64,000 nt of DNA, taken from Hansschlegelia quercus. Lineage in GTDB: Bacteria; Pseudomonadota; Alphaproteobacteria; Rhizobiales; Methylopilaceae. Within the stretch, counting starts at the first letter, position 1; each line of letters starts with the position of its first letter. The position numbers and the translations under genes were made by a program. Where the stretch lies: the NCBI RefSeq assembly GCF_004310425.1, contig NZ_SIUB01000005.1, positions 124,001 to 188,000 of the forward strand, given 5' to 3'. Under the pieces are notes generated by a model, which did not search any database, had not been told where the DNA came from, and saw nothing but the letters and a program-made list of their open reading frames with translations. Below, piece by piece: positions 42,246 through 51,516 of the stretch.

Positions 42246-43154
42246 TTGTCTGACGCTGAAATTGGGCGCGCCCTGACTGATCGGGCCTATTCCCAGCATC
42301 GCCGACCTCCTCGCAAAAGGGGACGCGGGACCACTTTCAGAAAGCCGAGCGCAATTCCAGGCTTCGGAGCGGCGCTCGGATTCACCTGGCTCTATCTCGC
42401 GGTCGTCATCCTCGTACCCCTCGGCGCGGTCGTGCTTTGGACCGGTTCGCTCGGGCCGGAGCGGCTCTGGCAGATCGCGAGCGACGCCCGGGTCGGGCAC
42501 GCGCTGAGGCTCAGTTTCGGCCTTTCGCTCGCCGCGGCTGCTGTGAACGCCGTCTTCGGCCTCATCGTGGCTTGGGCGCTGACGCGATACGACTTCCCCG
42601 GCCGCCGCCTCATAGACGCAGCGGTGGATCTGCCGTTCGCGCTTCCAACGGCGGTCGCCGGCATCGCGCTCGCTTCGATCTACGCCCCGAACGGTTGGGT
42701 CGGCTCGATCATCCCGTTCAAGGTCGCCTTCACGCCGGCCGGCATCTTCGTAGCGCTTGTCTTCATCGGCCTGCCGTTCATCGTGCGGACTCTGCAGCCC
42801 GTGCTGGCGGATCTCGATCGCGAGGTCGAGGAAGCCGCGGCGACGCTCGGCGCCTCACGCGCCTGGGCGCTCCTCAAGGTCGTGTTGCCGACGCTTCTTC
42901 CCGCCCTCCTGACAGGCTTCGCCTTGGCGTTCGCACGCGCGGTCGGCGAGTACGGCTCGGTCATCTTCATCGCCGGCAACATTCCGTACGTCTCGGAAAT
43001 TGCGCCCCTTTTGATCGTGATGCGGCTCGAGGAGTTCGACTACGGCAGCGCTACGGCGGTCGCGACGATCATGCTGGCCCTGTCCTTCGCAATCCTGCTG
43101 TTCGTGAACCTCGTCGAGGCGTGGTCCCGCAAGAGGCTCGGTCATGGCCGCTGA
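42246..43154 (+). CDS. cysT: sulfate/thiosulfate ABC transporter permease CysT
   Basis: A 302-residue inner membrane permease of the sulfate importer, with six helices and the permease coupling loop EEAAATLGASRAWALLKVVLP. The family start motif FRKPSAIPGFG appears at about 33. TTG 42246 was chosen because AGGAG lies seven bases upstream; another TTG at 42243 and an ATG at 42114 are in frame but poorer. It overlaps cysW by 11 bases. No sulfate-binding protein gene precedes it, which is unusual. Confidence 0.87.
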   Translation: MSDAEIGRALTDRAYSQHRRPPRKRGRGTTFRKPSAIPGFGAALGFTWLYLAVVILVPLGAVVLWTGSLGPERLWQIASDARVGHALRLSFGLSLAAAAVNAVFGLIVAWALTRYDFPGRRLIDAAVDLPFALPTAVAGIALASIYAPNGWVGSIIPFKVAFTPAGIFVALVFIGLPFIVRTLQPVLADLDREVEEAAATLGASRAWALLKVVLPTLLPALLTGFALAFARAVGEYGSVIFIAGNIPYVSEIAPLLIVMRLEEFDYGSATAVATIMLALSFAILLFVNLVEAWSRKRLGHGR

Positions 43155-44052
43155 CATCGCGCTTCGTTTTCCTGCAACCACCGCGCCCAGCCGCGAAACG
43201 CCGCCCGCGCCGCCGCCTTCGGCGACCACGGAAACTCCCGCCACGCGCCGGGTGGTGATCGCGATATCTCTCGCCTTCATCGCTGCGGTTCTTATCCTTC
43301 CGCTCGCTGCCGTCTTCACCGAGGCCTTCCGCGGCGGCGTGTCGAAATATCTCGAGAGCTTTGACGACCCCGACACCTGGGCGGCGATCAAGCTGACCCT
43401 CCTGGTGACGGCGATTGCGGTGCCATTGAACGTCGTGTTCGGCCTTGCCGCGTCCTGGGCGATCGCGAAGTTCGATTTCCGCGGCAAGAGCGTTCTTGTC
43501 ACGCTCATCGATTTGCCCTTCTCGGTGTCTCCCGTCGTATCCGGCATGTCCTACGTGCTTCTGTTCGGCGCTCAAGGGTATCTCGGCCACTACCTCGACA
43601 CCATCAATCTGCAGATCATCTTCGCGACTCCGGGGCTTGTCCTTGCGACGATCTTCGTGACCTTCCCCTTCGTGGCGCGCGAGCTGATCCCGCTGATGCA
43701 GGAGCAGGGCTCGAGCGAGGAGGAAGCCGCGCTGTCGCTCGGCGCCGGCGGCTGGCGGACTTTCTGGTCCGTGACCCTGCCGAACGTCCGCTGGGCGCTG
43801 CTTTACGGCGTGCTGCTCTCAAACGCGCGGGCGATGGGCGAGTTCGGCGCGGTCTCGGTGGTCTCGGGCCATCTGCGCGGTCTGACCAACACGATCCCGC
43901 TGCAGGTCGAGATTCTCTACAATGACTACAACTTCGTCGCGGCCTTCGCCGTCGCCTCGGTGCTCGCCGGGCTCGGCCTCGTCACCCTCGCCGTGAAGTC
44001 GGCTCTGGAGTGGCGCTACGCGGATCAACTGGCCGCCGGCCGTCGGCGCTGA
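43144..44052 (+). CDS. cysW: sulfate/thiosulfate ABC transporter permease CysW
   Basis: A 302-residue second permease of the sulfate importer. The N terminus is Pro/Ala-rich and cytoplasmic, followed by six helices. The signature LPFSVSPVVSGMSYVLLFG and the coupling loop EEEAALSLGAGGWRTFWSVTLPNV are CysW-like, as is NARAMGEFGAVSVVSGHLRG. It overlaps cysT and is 11 bases from cysA, forming the standard TWA order. Confidence 0.93.
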   Translation: MAADIALRFPATTAPSRETPPAPPPSATTETPATRRVVIAISLAFIAAVLILPLAAVFTEAFRGGVSKYLESFDDPDTWAAIKLTLLVTAIAVPLNVVFGLAASWAIAKFDFRGKSVLVTLIDLPFSVSPVVSGMSYVLLFGAQGYLGHYLDTINLQIIFATPGLVLATIFVTFPFVARELIPLMQEQGSSEEEAALSLGAGGWRTFWSVTLPNVRWALLYGVLLSNARAMGEFGAVSVVSGHLRGLTNTIPLQVEILYNDYNFVAAFAVASVLAGLGLVTLAVKSALEWRYADQLAAGRRR

Positions 44053-44063
44053 GGAGCAAAACG

Positions 44064-45125
44064 ATGGAACTCAAGATCCGCCACGTCAGCAAAGACTACG
44101 GGACCTTCGCGGCGCTTCATGACGTCAGCCTCGACATCCGATCGGGAGAACTCGTCGCGCTGCTCGGGCCCTCCGGCTCCGGCAAGACGACCCTGCTGCG
44201 CGCGATCGCGGGGCTGGAGACAATCGACGAAGGTCAGATCTTCTTTGGCGGGACCGACGCCTCCCGGACCTCCATCCAGCAGCGCAATGTCGGCTTCGTG
44301 TTCCAGCATTACGCTCTGTTCCGGCACATGAAGGTCGCCGACAACATCGCCTTCGGCCTGCGCGCCCGCGACCGTTCGCGCCGGCCCCATGAGTCCGAGA
44401 TCGCCAGGAAGGTGAAGGAGCTCCTGGAGCTCGTTCAACTGCCGGAACTCGGCGACCGCTATCCCGCACAGCTCTCGGGTGGTCAGCGCCAGCGCGTGGC
44501 GCTCGCCCGCGCTCTGGCGATCGAGCCGCAGGTGCTGTTGCTCGACGAGCCGTTCGGGGCCCTCGACGCGCAGGTGAGAAAGGATCTCCGCCGCTGGCTG
44601 CGGGCGATCCACGAAGAGACCGGACACACGACGGTGTTCGTGACGCACGATCAGGAAGAAGCTCTCGAGCTTGCTGATCGCGTCGCGGTTCTGAGCAAGG
44701 GCGAGCTTCAGCAGATCGGGACGCCCGACGACATCTACGACCGTCCGGCGACGCCATTCGTCTACGCCTTCATCGGCGATTCCAGCTTCCTGCCCATTGA
44801 GGTGCGCGGCGGCGAGGCCGTTCTGGATCGCAGTGTCCTGCCTCTCGGCCAGCTCTCCGCGCCCGACGGCCAGGCCCGTCTCCATGTCCGACCGCAGGAC
44901 GTCGTTCTTCGTCCGACCGGAGAAGGCGTATCAGGACGCGTAACGTTGCTTCGCCGTACAGGCGCGTTCCGGCGGGCCGACATCGAGGTCGGCGACGCCC
45001 GTCGGCGCATCGAAGCGCAGTTGCCGCCGGAACTGGCGATCACCGAAGGCGACGAGGTCGGGCTGCATTTCAACCGCTTCGCCGTATTCCCGTCGGACGC
45101 GCCTCATTCTACGGCGCCGAACTAA
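44064..45125 (+). CDS. cysA: sulfate/thiosulfate ABC transporter ATPase CysA
   Basis: A 353-residue cytoplasmic ATPase of the importer. Walker A GPSGSGKTT (about 34-42), Q loop VFQHYALF, signature LSGGQRQRVALARAL, Walker B LLLDEPFGALDA and switch His in VTHDQEEA are all present. The C-terminal regulatory TOBE-like region (about 240-350) includes LHVRPQDVVL, as in CysA. ATG 44064 has GAGGAGC upstream; the longer frame to 44010 lies within cysW. Confidence 0.95.
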   Translation: MELKIRHVSKDYGTFAALHDVSLDIRSGELVALLGPSGSGKTTLLRAIAGLETIDEGQIFFGGTDASRTSIQQRNVGFVFQHYALFRHMKVADNIAFGLRARDRSRRPHESEIARKVKELLELVQLPELGDRYPAQLSGGQRQRVALARALAIEPQVLLLDEPFGALDAQVRKDLRRWLRAIHEETGHTTVFVTHDQEEALELADRVAVLSKGELQQIGTPDDIYDRPATPFVYAFIGDSSFLPIEVRGGEAVLDRSVLPLGQLSAPDGQARLHVRPQDVVLRPTGEGVSGRVTLLRRTGAFRRADIEVGDARRRIEAQLPPELAITEGDEVGLHFNRFAVFPSDAPHSTAPN

Positions 45126-45146
45126 CGAAACGTCTGGTCGCGCGGT

Positions 45147-45596
45147 ATGCTGACCAAAAAAGCGAAGTATGGCCTCAAGGCCATGTTGTATCTGTCGAGG
45201 CTCGACTTCGGGCAGAGCGCCTTCGTGGCGTCGATCGCGGCGCATAACGGCACGCCGAAGAAGTTTCTGGACACGATCCTCGGCGAGCTTCGAACCGCCG
45301 GCATGCTCTCGAGCAAGAAAGGCCGGAACGGCGGCTACGTGCTGGCTCGGCGCCCCGAGCACATCACGATCGGCGCGATCCTGCGCGTCCTGGACGGACC
45401 GCTCGCCCCGATCGCCTGCGCGAGCCGGTCGAACTACGCGCCATGCGCGGACTGCCAGACGATCGAGACCTGCGAGATCAGGATCGTGATGCTCAACGTT
45501 CGGGAAGCCCTCGCCGGCATCCTCGACCATACGACGCTGGCCGAAGTCCGCGACTCGACTTCCGATCGAATGGCGTCGTTCGTTTACGACATCTAG
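45147..45596 (+). CDS. Rrf2-family transcription regulator
   Basis: A 149-residue Rrf2 protein: winged helix-turn-helix (1-75, with KYGLKAMLYLSRL, TPKKFLDTILGELRTAGML, GRNGGYVLAR) and a dimer helix. It carries four Cys as C-x8-C-x2-C-x5-C (CASRSNYAPCADCQTIETC), differing in spacing from the IscR cluster site, so metal or redox sensing is possible but unproven. It starts 21 bases after cysA. Co-transcription suggests that it controls sulfur uptake, as CymR-like Rrf2 proteins do. Confidence 0.9.
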   Translation: MLTKKAKYGLKAMLYLSRLDFGQSAFVASIAAHNGTPKKFLDTILGELRTAGMLSSKKGRNGGYVLARRPEHITIGAILRVLDGPLAPIACASRSNYAPCADCQTIETCEIRIVMLNVREALAGILDHTTLAEVRDSTSDRMASFVYDI

Positions 45597-45649
45597 GCGG
45601 GCGGTCGCTTCTGGTCAGAACGACTTAACCAGCTTGTACATAGCTGCAG

Positions 45650-47863
45650 TCAGAACGCCGTCGGATCAAGAAAACGCCGAAGGACATTGTCCGTGATGCG
45701 GGATACGTTGTTGTCGTAGCCGGCGTGAGAAAGGCTCCCCGCCCAAGCCATCGATCCGACCGAGAAAACCGCGCCTTCGTTTGGCGTCTCGAAGAAGGTC
45801 ATGTCGGCGCGCACTGACGGGTTTTCGTCGCCGCCCAGCGCCGGTCCTGTCTCGAGAAACTCCTCGGGCACGATGTAGTAGGCGTTTGTGTGCGCCTCCG
45901 AGCTCGCAACCACGTAGGCGTTGGGCGGCGTGCCGAGCTCCGGAGCCGCGCGGTCGACCTCGAGGCCTGCGGCCCCCCCGCCGATCAGGCCGAAATCGCC
46001 GATGAGCTCGTCCTCGCCGATCCCCTCGAAGATGAACTGGACTTCAGCCTTCAAGCTGTCCGGCGTGCGGCGGTAGTAAGAAGAGAGATCGAACCCCTGA
46101 GCGGCGAAACCGACGCCGACCAGTCCTTGCGGCGCGCGGCCCTGCCGGAGCCAGAGGCCGCCATAGCGACCGTCGAAGCTCTGGTAGTATTCGCCGGCCT
46201 CGGCCGACCAGGCGCGGACGCCGGTCTCCGCCCGGCGAAGCTCGAGAATCCCCGGGCATTCCCTGTGGTAGGCGACCCGCCAGTAGAAGCCGTCGCCGCC
46301 TAAATACATCAGCCTGCCGCCGCCATCGAGATAGCTGCGGGTCGCCTCCCACATCTCGGTCGAGACGTATTCTGGATGGGAGCCCGTGATGACGACCGCG
46401 TAGGGCTCGAGCAGCGCGACGCCACGGTCGTTCAGCTCCTCGTCGGTGATGACGTCGAAGGCGTGCCCCATGGCGTGGAGCCAGTCGATGATGTGGGTGT
46501 CGGCATTGAGGCCCCAGAGCTTCGATCCGCCATAGCCGCCGAGCACTCCTTGAGTCTTCGGCCGCTGGTTGACGATCGGGCGCAGGCGCGACGAGTAGCA
46601 GATCCCGCTGCCGTCGGAGTGGTTGTCATAAAGCGACCCACCATACTCCCAGTGTTCGTTCAGGAAGAGATCGGGCGGGTTGAGCACGTTCAGGATGTTG
46701 TTCAGCAGCTCGCCGTTGCCGCCATCGGTCCCGAGATGGTCGTTGGCGTAGGCCATGTAGGTCGCGTAGGGCAGCAGGAAGGCGATGCGGCTTTCCTTGC
46801 CCGGCGCCGGCGTCACGGTGAACGGGACGTATTCCTCCGCGCCGTCCATCCGAATGCGCGCTGCGTAGAGCGCGCTCGGCATGTCATCAGGAATAACCAG
46901 CGAGAAGTCGGTCTCCCAACCCGCGTCATAGATGTCGTCGTCATGAAAGTGGATCGCGCCCCACTGAGAAGGGTCTTGCTTCCAGTCCATGATCTCGCCG
47001 GTCCAGTTCCAGCCCGCCATCGCGCGGGCGGGAAAGTTGACCACGCGCCCGTGGAGGCCGTCGGACCGCTCGACGGCGCGCTGAGAGTGCATGTCGGCGC
47101 TGAAGTCCCAAGCCGCGATTGGATCTCCTGTCGCGATCGGAGCGTCCGCAGCGAGGGAGGCAAGCGACGCGTCGTCTAGGGGGCTTCCGAAGATGCGCGG
47201 GCTGTCGATCTTGCCGTTGTAGAATGCGCTCACGGCGCGTAGTTCCGGCAGGGCGGCGATGTAAACGGGGGATGCGGCCTCGGCCGGCTTGAAGGAGGCG
47301 GTGACCTTCATCCGCGCCTCGTCCGCGACGCGTGGAACGGGAGCGAGCGGCAGCTGGAACAGCCGAAGCGAGTTGTCTGACGCGTCGAAGCTCGCGCCGA
47401 CATGGTACCAGCGGCGCGCCAGCAGCGGCGCGTCGGACGACAGGGTCTTGACCGAAGTCCCGTCGCCGACCTCGATCGCAAGACAGCCGCTCGCGTCGAC
47501 CATGAGCGCGAAGCCGGCGTCGGCGTCGCGATGCGCGATCACGCCCTGTACGCCCTTCGCCGGGGTCGTCGGCCAGATGAAGGCCTCGACCGTGAAGCTC
47601 TTGAGAGCGGCGAGCGGCGCCGGATCATCGACCGCGACGTAGGAGCCCGCGCGGATCTCCTGGCGGCGGGCGGGATAGCGGCCGTTCGCGGCGCAGGCGA
47701 ACGGGATTTCCTTGACGCCCGGACCTTCCGGATTGTCGTCGCCGCAGACGATACGGACGATCTCGGCTTCGTATTCTCCGGGATCGTCGCAGTTGATCTT
47801 GAAGTCGATGGTCTCTCCGGCGCGGGCGTAGAGCCGGTCGCTATAGCCGGTGATCTTCAACAT
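45650..47863 (-). CDS. dmfA2: N,N-dimethylformamidase large subunit
   Basis: A 737-residue large (beta) subunit of dimethylformamidase, which hydrolyses N,N-dimethylformamide to dimethylamine and formate; the Paracoccus enzyme is about 760 residues. Order: N-terminal beta domain (1-75), a LamG/concanavalin-like insertion (about 75-250), then the catalytic domain with YATYMAYANDHLG, HWEYGGSLYDNHSDGSG and ITGSHPEYVS. The characterised enzyme uses mononuclear iron held by two Tyr and one Glu; suitable Tyr and Glu occur in these motifs but I cannot fix them without alignment. The small-subunit gene lies 13 bases upstream. True substrate here may be another N-substituted formamide. Confidence 0.87.
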   Translation of the reverse strand: MLKITGYSDRLYARAGETIDFKINCDDPGEYEAEIVRIVCGDDNPEGPGVKEIPFACAANGRYPARRQEIRAGSYVAVDDPAPLAALKSFTVEAFIWPTTPAKGVQGVIAHRDADAGFALMVDASGCLAIEVGDGTSVKTLSSDAPLLARRWYHVGASFDASDNSLRLFQLPLAPVPRVADEARMKVTASFKPAEAASPVYIAALPELRAVSAFYNGKIDSPRIFGSPLDDASLASLAADAPIATGDPIAAWDFSADMHSQRAVERSDGLHGRVVNFPARAMAGWNWTGEIMDWKQDPSQWGAIHFHDDDIYDAGWETDFSLVIPDDMPSALYAARIRMDGAEEYVPFTVTPAPGKESRIAFLLPYATYMAYANDHLGTDGGNGELLNNILNVLNPPDLFLNEHWEYGGSLYDNHSDGSGICYSSRLRPIVNQRPKTQGVLGGYGGSKLWGLNADTHIIDWLHAMGHAFDVITDEELNDRGVALLEPYAVVITGSHPEYVSTEMWEATRSYLDGGGRLMYLGGDGFYWRVAYHRECPGILELRRAETGVRAWSAEAGEYYQSFDGRYGGLWLRQGRAPQGLVGVGFAAQGFDLSSYYRRTPDSLKAEVQFIFEGIGEDELIGDFGLIGGGAAGLEVDRAAPELGTPPNAYVVASSEAHTNAYYIVPEEFLETGPALGGDENPSVRADMTFFETPNEGAVFSVGSMAWAGSLSHAGYDNNVSRITDNVLRRFLDPTAF

Positions 47864-47876
47864 GACGGCCGCCTGC

Positions 47877-48197
47877 TCACTGTATCGCCAGATCCTGGCC
47901 GGTGTGCTCCTTCCACCGCAGCCTGAACACCGCGCGCTCGGCGGTCTCCAGGTCGGTGAAGCGGATGTCGCCGACCAACTCGACGGGCTTGCCGCGCACG
48001 CCGGTCAGGCGCGCGAGCCGCCACTCGCGATGCGGCTTGACGCAGACCAGGACGTATTTGCCTTCGAGGGGCTCGCCGCGGAACAGGTTCAACAGGCGCT
48101 GGAGCCCGGCGCTGTGATGGCCGACCGGCTTCTCCATAAATTCCACCGCGAACGCGAAGTCCTGCTCCGGGTCGACTTTATAGATCGATCGGGTCAT
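47877..48197 (-). CDS. dmfA1: N,N-dimethylformamidase small subunit
   Basis: A 106-residue protein that fits the small (alpha) subunit of dimethylformamidase by size (Paracoccus about 130) and by its place directly before the large subunit. Seen: FAFAVEFMEKPVGHHSAGLQRLLNLFRG at the N-terminal half and YVLVCVKPHREWRLARL followed by a C-terminal helix FTDLETAERAVFRLRWKEHTG. It has no catalytic metal site of its own; it is known to pack on the large subunit. It shares a transcript with the permease gene upstream, unless the hairpin at 48285-48313 terminates. Confidence 0.82.
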   Translation of the reverse strand: MTRSIYKVDPEQDFAFAVEFMEKPVGHHSAGLQRLLNLFRGEPLEGKYVLVCVKPHREWRLARLTGVRGKPVELVGDIRFTDLETAERAVFRLRWKEHTGQDLAIQ

Positions 48198-48284
48198 GGC
48201 CGGCCTGTCGATGGGATGGTGCGGCCGGACTGGCTCGCGTCGTGCGGGCTTGGGGATCCCGTCAGCGGCGGCGCGGGAGGGCGA

Positions 48285-48313
48285 CCGCCGCGCCCGTCAT
48301 CGGGGCGCGGCGG
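48285..48313 (-). terminator. GC hairpin between permease and dmfA1
   Basis: CCGCCGCGCCC (48285-48295) pairs perfectly with GGGCGCGGCGG (48303-48313) around a seven-base loop. It follows the permease stop on the minus strand without a T-run; it may attenuate expression of the dimethylformamidase genes. Confidence 0.45.
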
Positions 48314-48324
48314 CGGCGTTCCAG

Positions 48325-49875
48325 TCAATCGACGCCGTGATAGATCATCCGCCCGATGCTGTCGTATTTCGCAGGGGCCGCCTTTTTCATGATGAAGGCG
48401 CCGACGATCCCGAGGGCGAGGATGGCGAGCGTCAGCCACGGAATATACTTGGCGAAGCTGTAGCCGGCGCTGAGGAAGTCGAGATTGGCGAACAGCATGC
48501 CGATCACCGCGACCTGCGCGATGAAGGCGACGATCGGCGCGACCAGCGTCTCGAACCAGTGATGGTCCTCGGGGTGCTCGCGGCGGAAGTAGAACACGAT
48601 CGCGATCGAGACGACCGCCTGCGCGACGAGGATCAGCGTGGTGCCGAACAGCGCCATCAGGCCGTAGAGGCCCGCAAATGCCTGGTTCGGGTCGTCCTTG
48701 CCGAGCACCGCGGCGAAGGCGAGCACGACGACGGCCGCGATCGCGGTCTGAGCGAAGGAGGCGATGTGCGGCGCCTTGTAGACCGCATGCGTACGGCCGA
48801 GCGCTGAAGGCAGGATGCCTTCACGGCCGAGCGAGTAGATGTAGCGAGCGGCGGTGTTGTGGAACGCCATGCCGCAGGCGAACGAGCTCGTCAGGATGAG
48901 GTAGCTCATCACGTCGTTCAGCCAGTCGCCGACGAATATTGAAGCGGGTTTCAGGAAGAAGTTGGCGGCGTCGGTCTGGCCGGCGACGATGGCGTCCGCG
49001 ACTGAAGGGTAGCTCGAGAGCGCCGCCCAGCTGGTGATGACGTAGAAGATGCCGAGCGAGATCACCGAGATGTAAAGCGAGAGCGGGATGATCTTCTTCG
49101 GGTTCTTGGACTCTTCGGCATAGTTCGGCGCCATCTCGAAGCCGACCCAGCTCCAGAAGGCGAAGAACAGGCCGATCGAGGCGACGCCCGCGGTGGCGGC
49201 GCCGGCTGGCGCCTCGAAACCCTTGAACGACATCAGAGGATTAAGCGCGGCGACGTCGATATGCGCGCCGGTATGGGCGTGGGAGAACACCCCGATGTCG
49301 AAAATCGCGAGCGAGATCACCTCTCCGACGAGGGCCACGCCGAGGATCGCGGCCGACAGCTTCACGTCGAAATAGGACAGGATGGTCACGCCGACGAGCA
49401 TGATCAGAGCGAGATAGGGCCAGGCGATCGTGATGCCCCAGCCGGCAAGCTTGGCGGCGGCGAAGTAGGCGAAGGCGCCGGCGAGCGAGGCTTCGAACAC
49501 GGAGTAAGCGACGATCGAGCCGAGCGCCATCGCCATGCCGAGCTCGCGGCCGAGGCCGTGGCTGATGAAGGAGTAGAAGCCGCCGACCGCCGAGACCTTG
49601 CGGGCCATGGCGGCATAGCCGACCGAGAAGATGGTGAGCACGATCGTCGCGAACAGGAAGGCGGCCGGCGCGCCGATGCCATTGCCATTGCCGATCACGA
49701 TCGGCACGTTGCCGAGCATAGCTGTGATGGGCGCTGCGCCGGTCACAGTGAGCAGCAGCACTCCCGTCAGTCCGATTGCGCCGCCGTGCAGCCGGTGCAC
49801 GTCCTTGCGGCTTGCGATGTCGTAGTTCGGCAAGCCAGGCGCGGAGCCCGTTTGCGCGGTGTCGATCGCCGTCAT
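48325..49875 (-). CDS. APC-family amino acid/amine permease
   Basis: A 516-residue permease with 12 or more hydrophobic helices. Helix 1 begins GLTGVLLLTVTGAAPITAMLGNVP and helix 6 has FWSWVGFEMAPNYAEESKNPKK, both APC hallmarks. AGAGG lies upstream of the ATG at 49875. It is divergent from the glutamine-synthetase-like gene and heads the minus-strand operon that includes dimethylformamidase. By analogy with PuuP it may import the amine or amide that the cluster degrades; substrate inferred only. Confidence 0.87.
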   Translation of the reverse strand: MTAIDTAQTGSAPGLPNYDIASRKDVHRLHGGAIGLTGVLLLTVTGAAPITAMLGNVPIVIGNGNGIGAPAAFLFATIVLTIFSVGYAAMARKVSAVGGFYSFISHGLGRELGMAMALGSIVAYSVFEASLAGAFAYFAAAKLAGWGITIAWPYLALIMLVGVTILSYFDVKLSAAILGVALVGEVISLAIFDIGVFSHAHTGAHIDVAALNPLMSFKGFEAPAGAATAGVASIGLFFAFWSWVGFEMAPNYAEESKNPKKIIPLSLYISVISLGIFYVITSWAALSSYPSVADAIVAGQTDAANFFLKPASIFVGDWLNDVMSYLILTSSFACGMAFHNTAARYIYSLGREGILPSALGRTHAVYKAPHIASFAQTAIAAVVVLAFAAVLGKDDPNQAFAGLYGLMALFGTTLILVAQAVVSIAIVFYFRREHPEDHHWFETLVAPIVAFIAQVAVIGMLFANLDFLSAGYSFAKYIPWLTLAILALGIVGAFIMKKAAPAKYDSIGRMIYHGVD

Positions 49876-49952
49876 GGAAACCTCTGTGCCTAAGATTTGA
49901 CCCTGCCCGGGAATGGCGCAGCGTCTGACACCTTCACTTTTCCGTCAACTGA

Positions 49953-49968
49953 TTTTCGTAAACGAAAA
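49953..49968. promoter_or_regulatory. perfect palindromic operator TTTTCGT-AA-ACGAAAA
   Basis: A 7-2-7 perfect inverted repeat in the 174-base divergent region between the permease and the glutamine-synthetase-like gene, in an A/T-rich patch that stands out in GC-rich DNA. Length and symmetry suit an XRE-type dimer. The likely ligand is the XRE-cupin protein at 53138-53770 in the same cluster; binding is inferred. Confidence 0.65.
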
Positions 49969-50049
49969 AATTTTTCCGATCGGCGCTTGCGTTTGGCAGT
50001 TCCCAGCGGCAGCGTTGAAGGACGATTTCCCTACAACGCGGAACGAGAC

Positions 50050-51501
50050 ATGGCGACTTCAACCGGCCACGAAGGCTTCATCGCGCGACATGGCCTATGG
50101 AGCGAGGATCAGCGCCGCTCGGGCAAGGAGCTGGTCAAGCGGCTCAAAGCTGAGAATATCAAGCGCGTCCGCGTCGGCTGGGGAGACCAGCACGGAGTCA
50201 TCCGGGGGAAGACGCTGAGCGTCGCGGAGTTTGAATCCAGCCTCGTCGGCGGCAAGGATTTTCAGCTTGTCACCGCGATCTTCGACACCACCAATCATCC
50301 GATAGTGCCGCCTTTCGGGGACGAAAATCATCTCAACATTCCGGAGATGATTGGCCTGCCTGACGGCGTCCTTGTGCCGGATCCGACGACCTTCACCACG
50401 ATCCCGTGGGCGCCCGACACCGGCTGGATCCTGTCGGACGCCTACTTCCGAAATGGCGCGCCCTGCCCGCTCTCGACGCGCGGCGTGCTGAAACGCCAGC
50501 TCGACGGTCTGGCGAGCGACGGCTACGGGCTGACGGTCGGCCTCGAATTCGAGTTCTATGTCTTCCGGATGCTCGATCCAAAGCTGTCGCCGGAAGACAG
50601 CGGCTACCCCCCGACCCCGCCGGAAGTCGCGAACATCGCGCACGGCTATCAGTATCTGACCGATCTTCGCGGAGACGAGATCGACCACATCGCCCGGCTG
50701 CTAGAGGACAATCTCGGCGGCCTCGGCCTGCCTGTCGCTACGATCGAGGACGAATGGGGTCCGGGCCAGTGCGAGGTCACCTTCGCGCCGCTGCCGGCCG
50801 CGGAAGCCGCCGACAAAGCCCTGCTGTTCCGCACTGCAGTCAAGCAGATCTGCCGCCGCAACGGCTATCATGCGAGCTTCATGGCCTCGCCGAAGATCGC
50901 GAACACCTTCCCGAGCGGCTGGCATATGCACCAGTCTCTGACCAAGAACGGCTCGAACGCCTTCGTCGCGGAGAGCGGCGACGGCCCGCTGTCGGACGCT
51001 GGGATGGCGTATCTCGGTGGCCTGCTCGCAAACGCCGGCGGCTCGTCTTTGCTCACGACGCCGACGATCAACGGCTACAAGCGTCAGCGCCCGGACGGGT
51101 TCGCGCCCTACAAAGCGGCTTGGGCGCTTGAAAACCGCGGCGCGATGCTGCGCGTGATCGGCGGCCCCGGCGATCCCGCGTCGCGGATCGAGAACCGGAT
51201 CGGCGAGCCGACCGCAAACCCTTATCTCTATGTCGCGTCCCAAATCATTGCGGGCCGCAACGGCATGAAGATCGCAGCCTCGCCGGGCGAAGCGGTGACG
51301 GCCGCCTACCTCTCCGACCGCCCGCTACTGCCGGGAAGTCTTTTCGAAGCCCTTGACGCCTTCAAGGCGAGCGAGACCATGCGAGAGGCGCTGGGCGAGA
51401 CGTTCCACCATTACTTCTATAGCCTGAAGAAGTTCGAGGGCGACCGCTTCCTCTCTGCTGTGACGGACTGGGAGCACAACGAATATTTCGAGATGTATTG
51501 A
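50050..51501 (+). CDS. glutamine synthetase-like gamma-glutamyl-amine ligase
   Basis: A 483-residue member of the glutamine synthetase family. Seen: VRVGWGDQHGVIRGK N-terminal strand, metal-binding GLEFEFYVF, EDEWGPGQCEVTF, and HMHQSL near WH in the ATP site, then ENRIGEPTANPYLY with the family Arg. Context with a PuuD-like amidotransferase, APC permease and XRE-cupin regulator matches the Puu gamma-glutamylation system, so it may glutamylate an amine (methylamine, dimethylamine or a diamine are candidates). True glutamine synthetase activity is less likely but not excluded. ATG 50050 was preferred; the frame opens earlier at 49897 across the operator. Confidence 0.85.
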   Translation: MATSTGHEGFIARHGLWSEDQRRSGKELVKRLKAENIKRVRVGWGDQHGVIRGKTLSVAEFESSLVGGKDFQLVTAIFDTTNHPIVPPFGDENHLNIPEMIGLPDGVLVPDPTTFTTIPWAPDTGWILSDAYFRNGAPCPLSTRGVLKRQLDGLASDGYGLTVGLEFEFYVFRMLDPKLSPEDSGYPPTPPEVANIAHGYQYLTDLRGDEIDHIARLLEDNLGGLGLPVATIEDEWGPGQCEVTFAPLPAAEAADKALLFRTAVKQICRRNGYHASFMASPKIANTFPSGWHMHQSLTKNGSNAFVAESGDGPLSDAGMAYLGGLLANAGGSSLLTTPTINGYKRQRPDGFAPYKAAWALENRGAMLRVIGGPGDPASRIENRIGEPTANPYLYVASQIIAGRNGMKIAASPGEAVTAAYLSDRPLLPGSLFEALDAFKASETMREALGETFHHYFYSLKKFEGDRFLSAVTDWEHNEYFEMY

Positions 51502-51516
51502 ACGATGGGAGATTTG

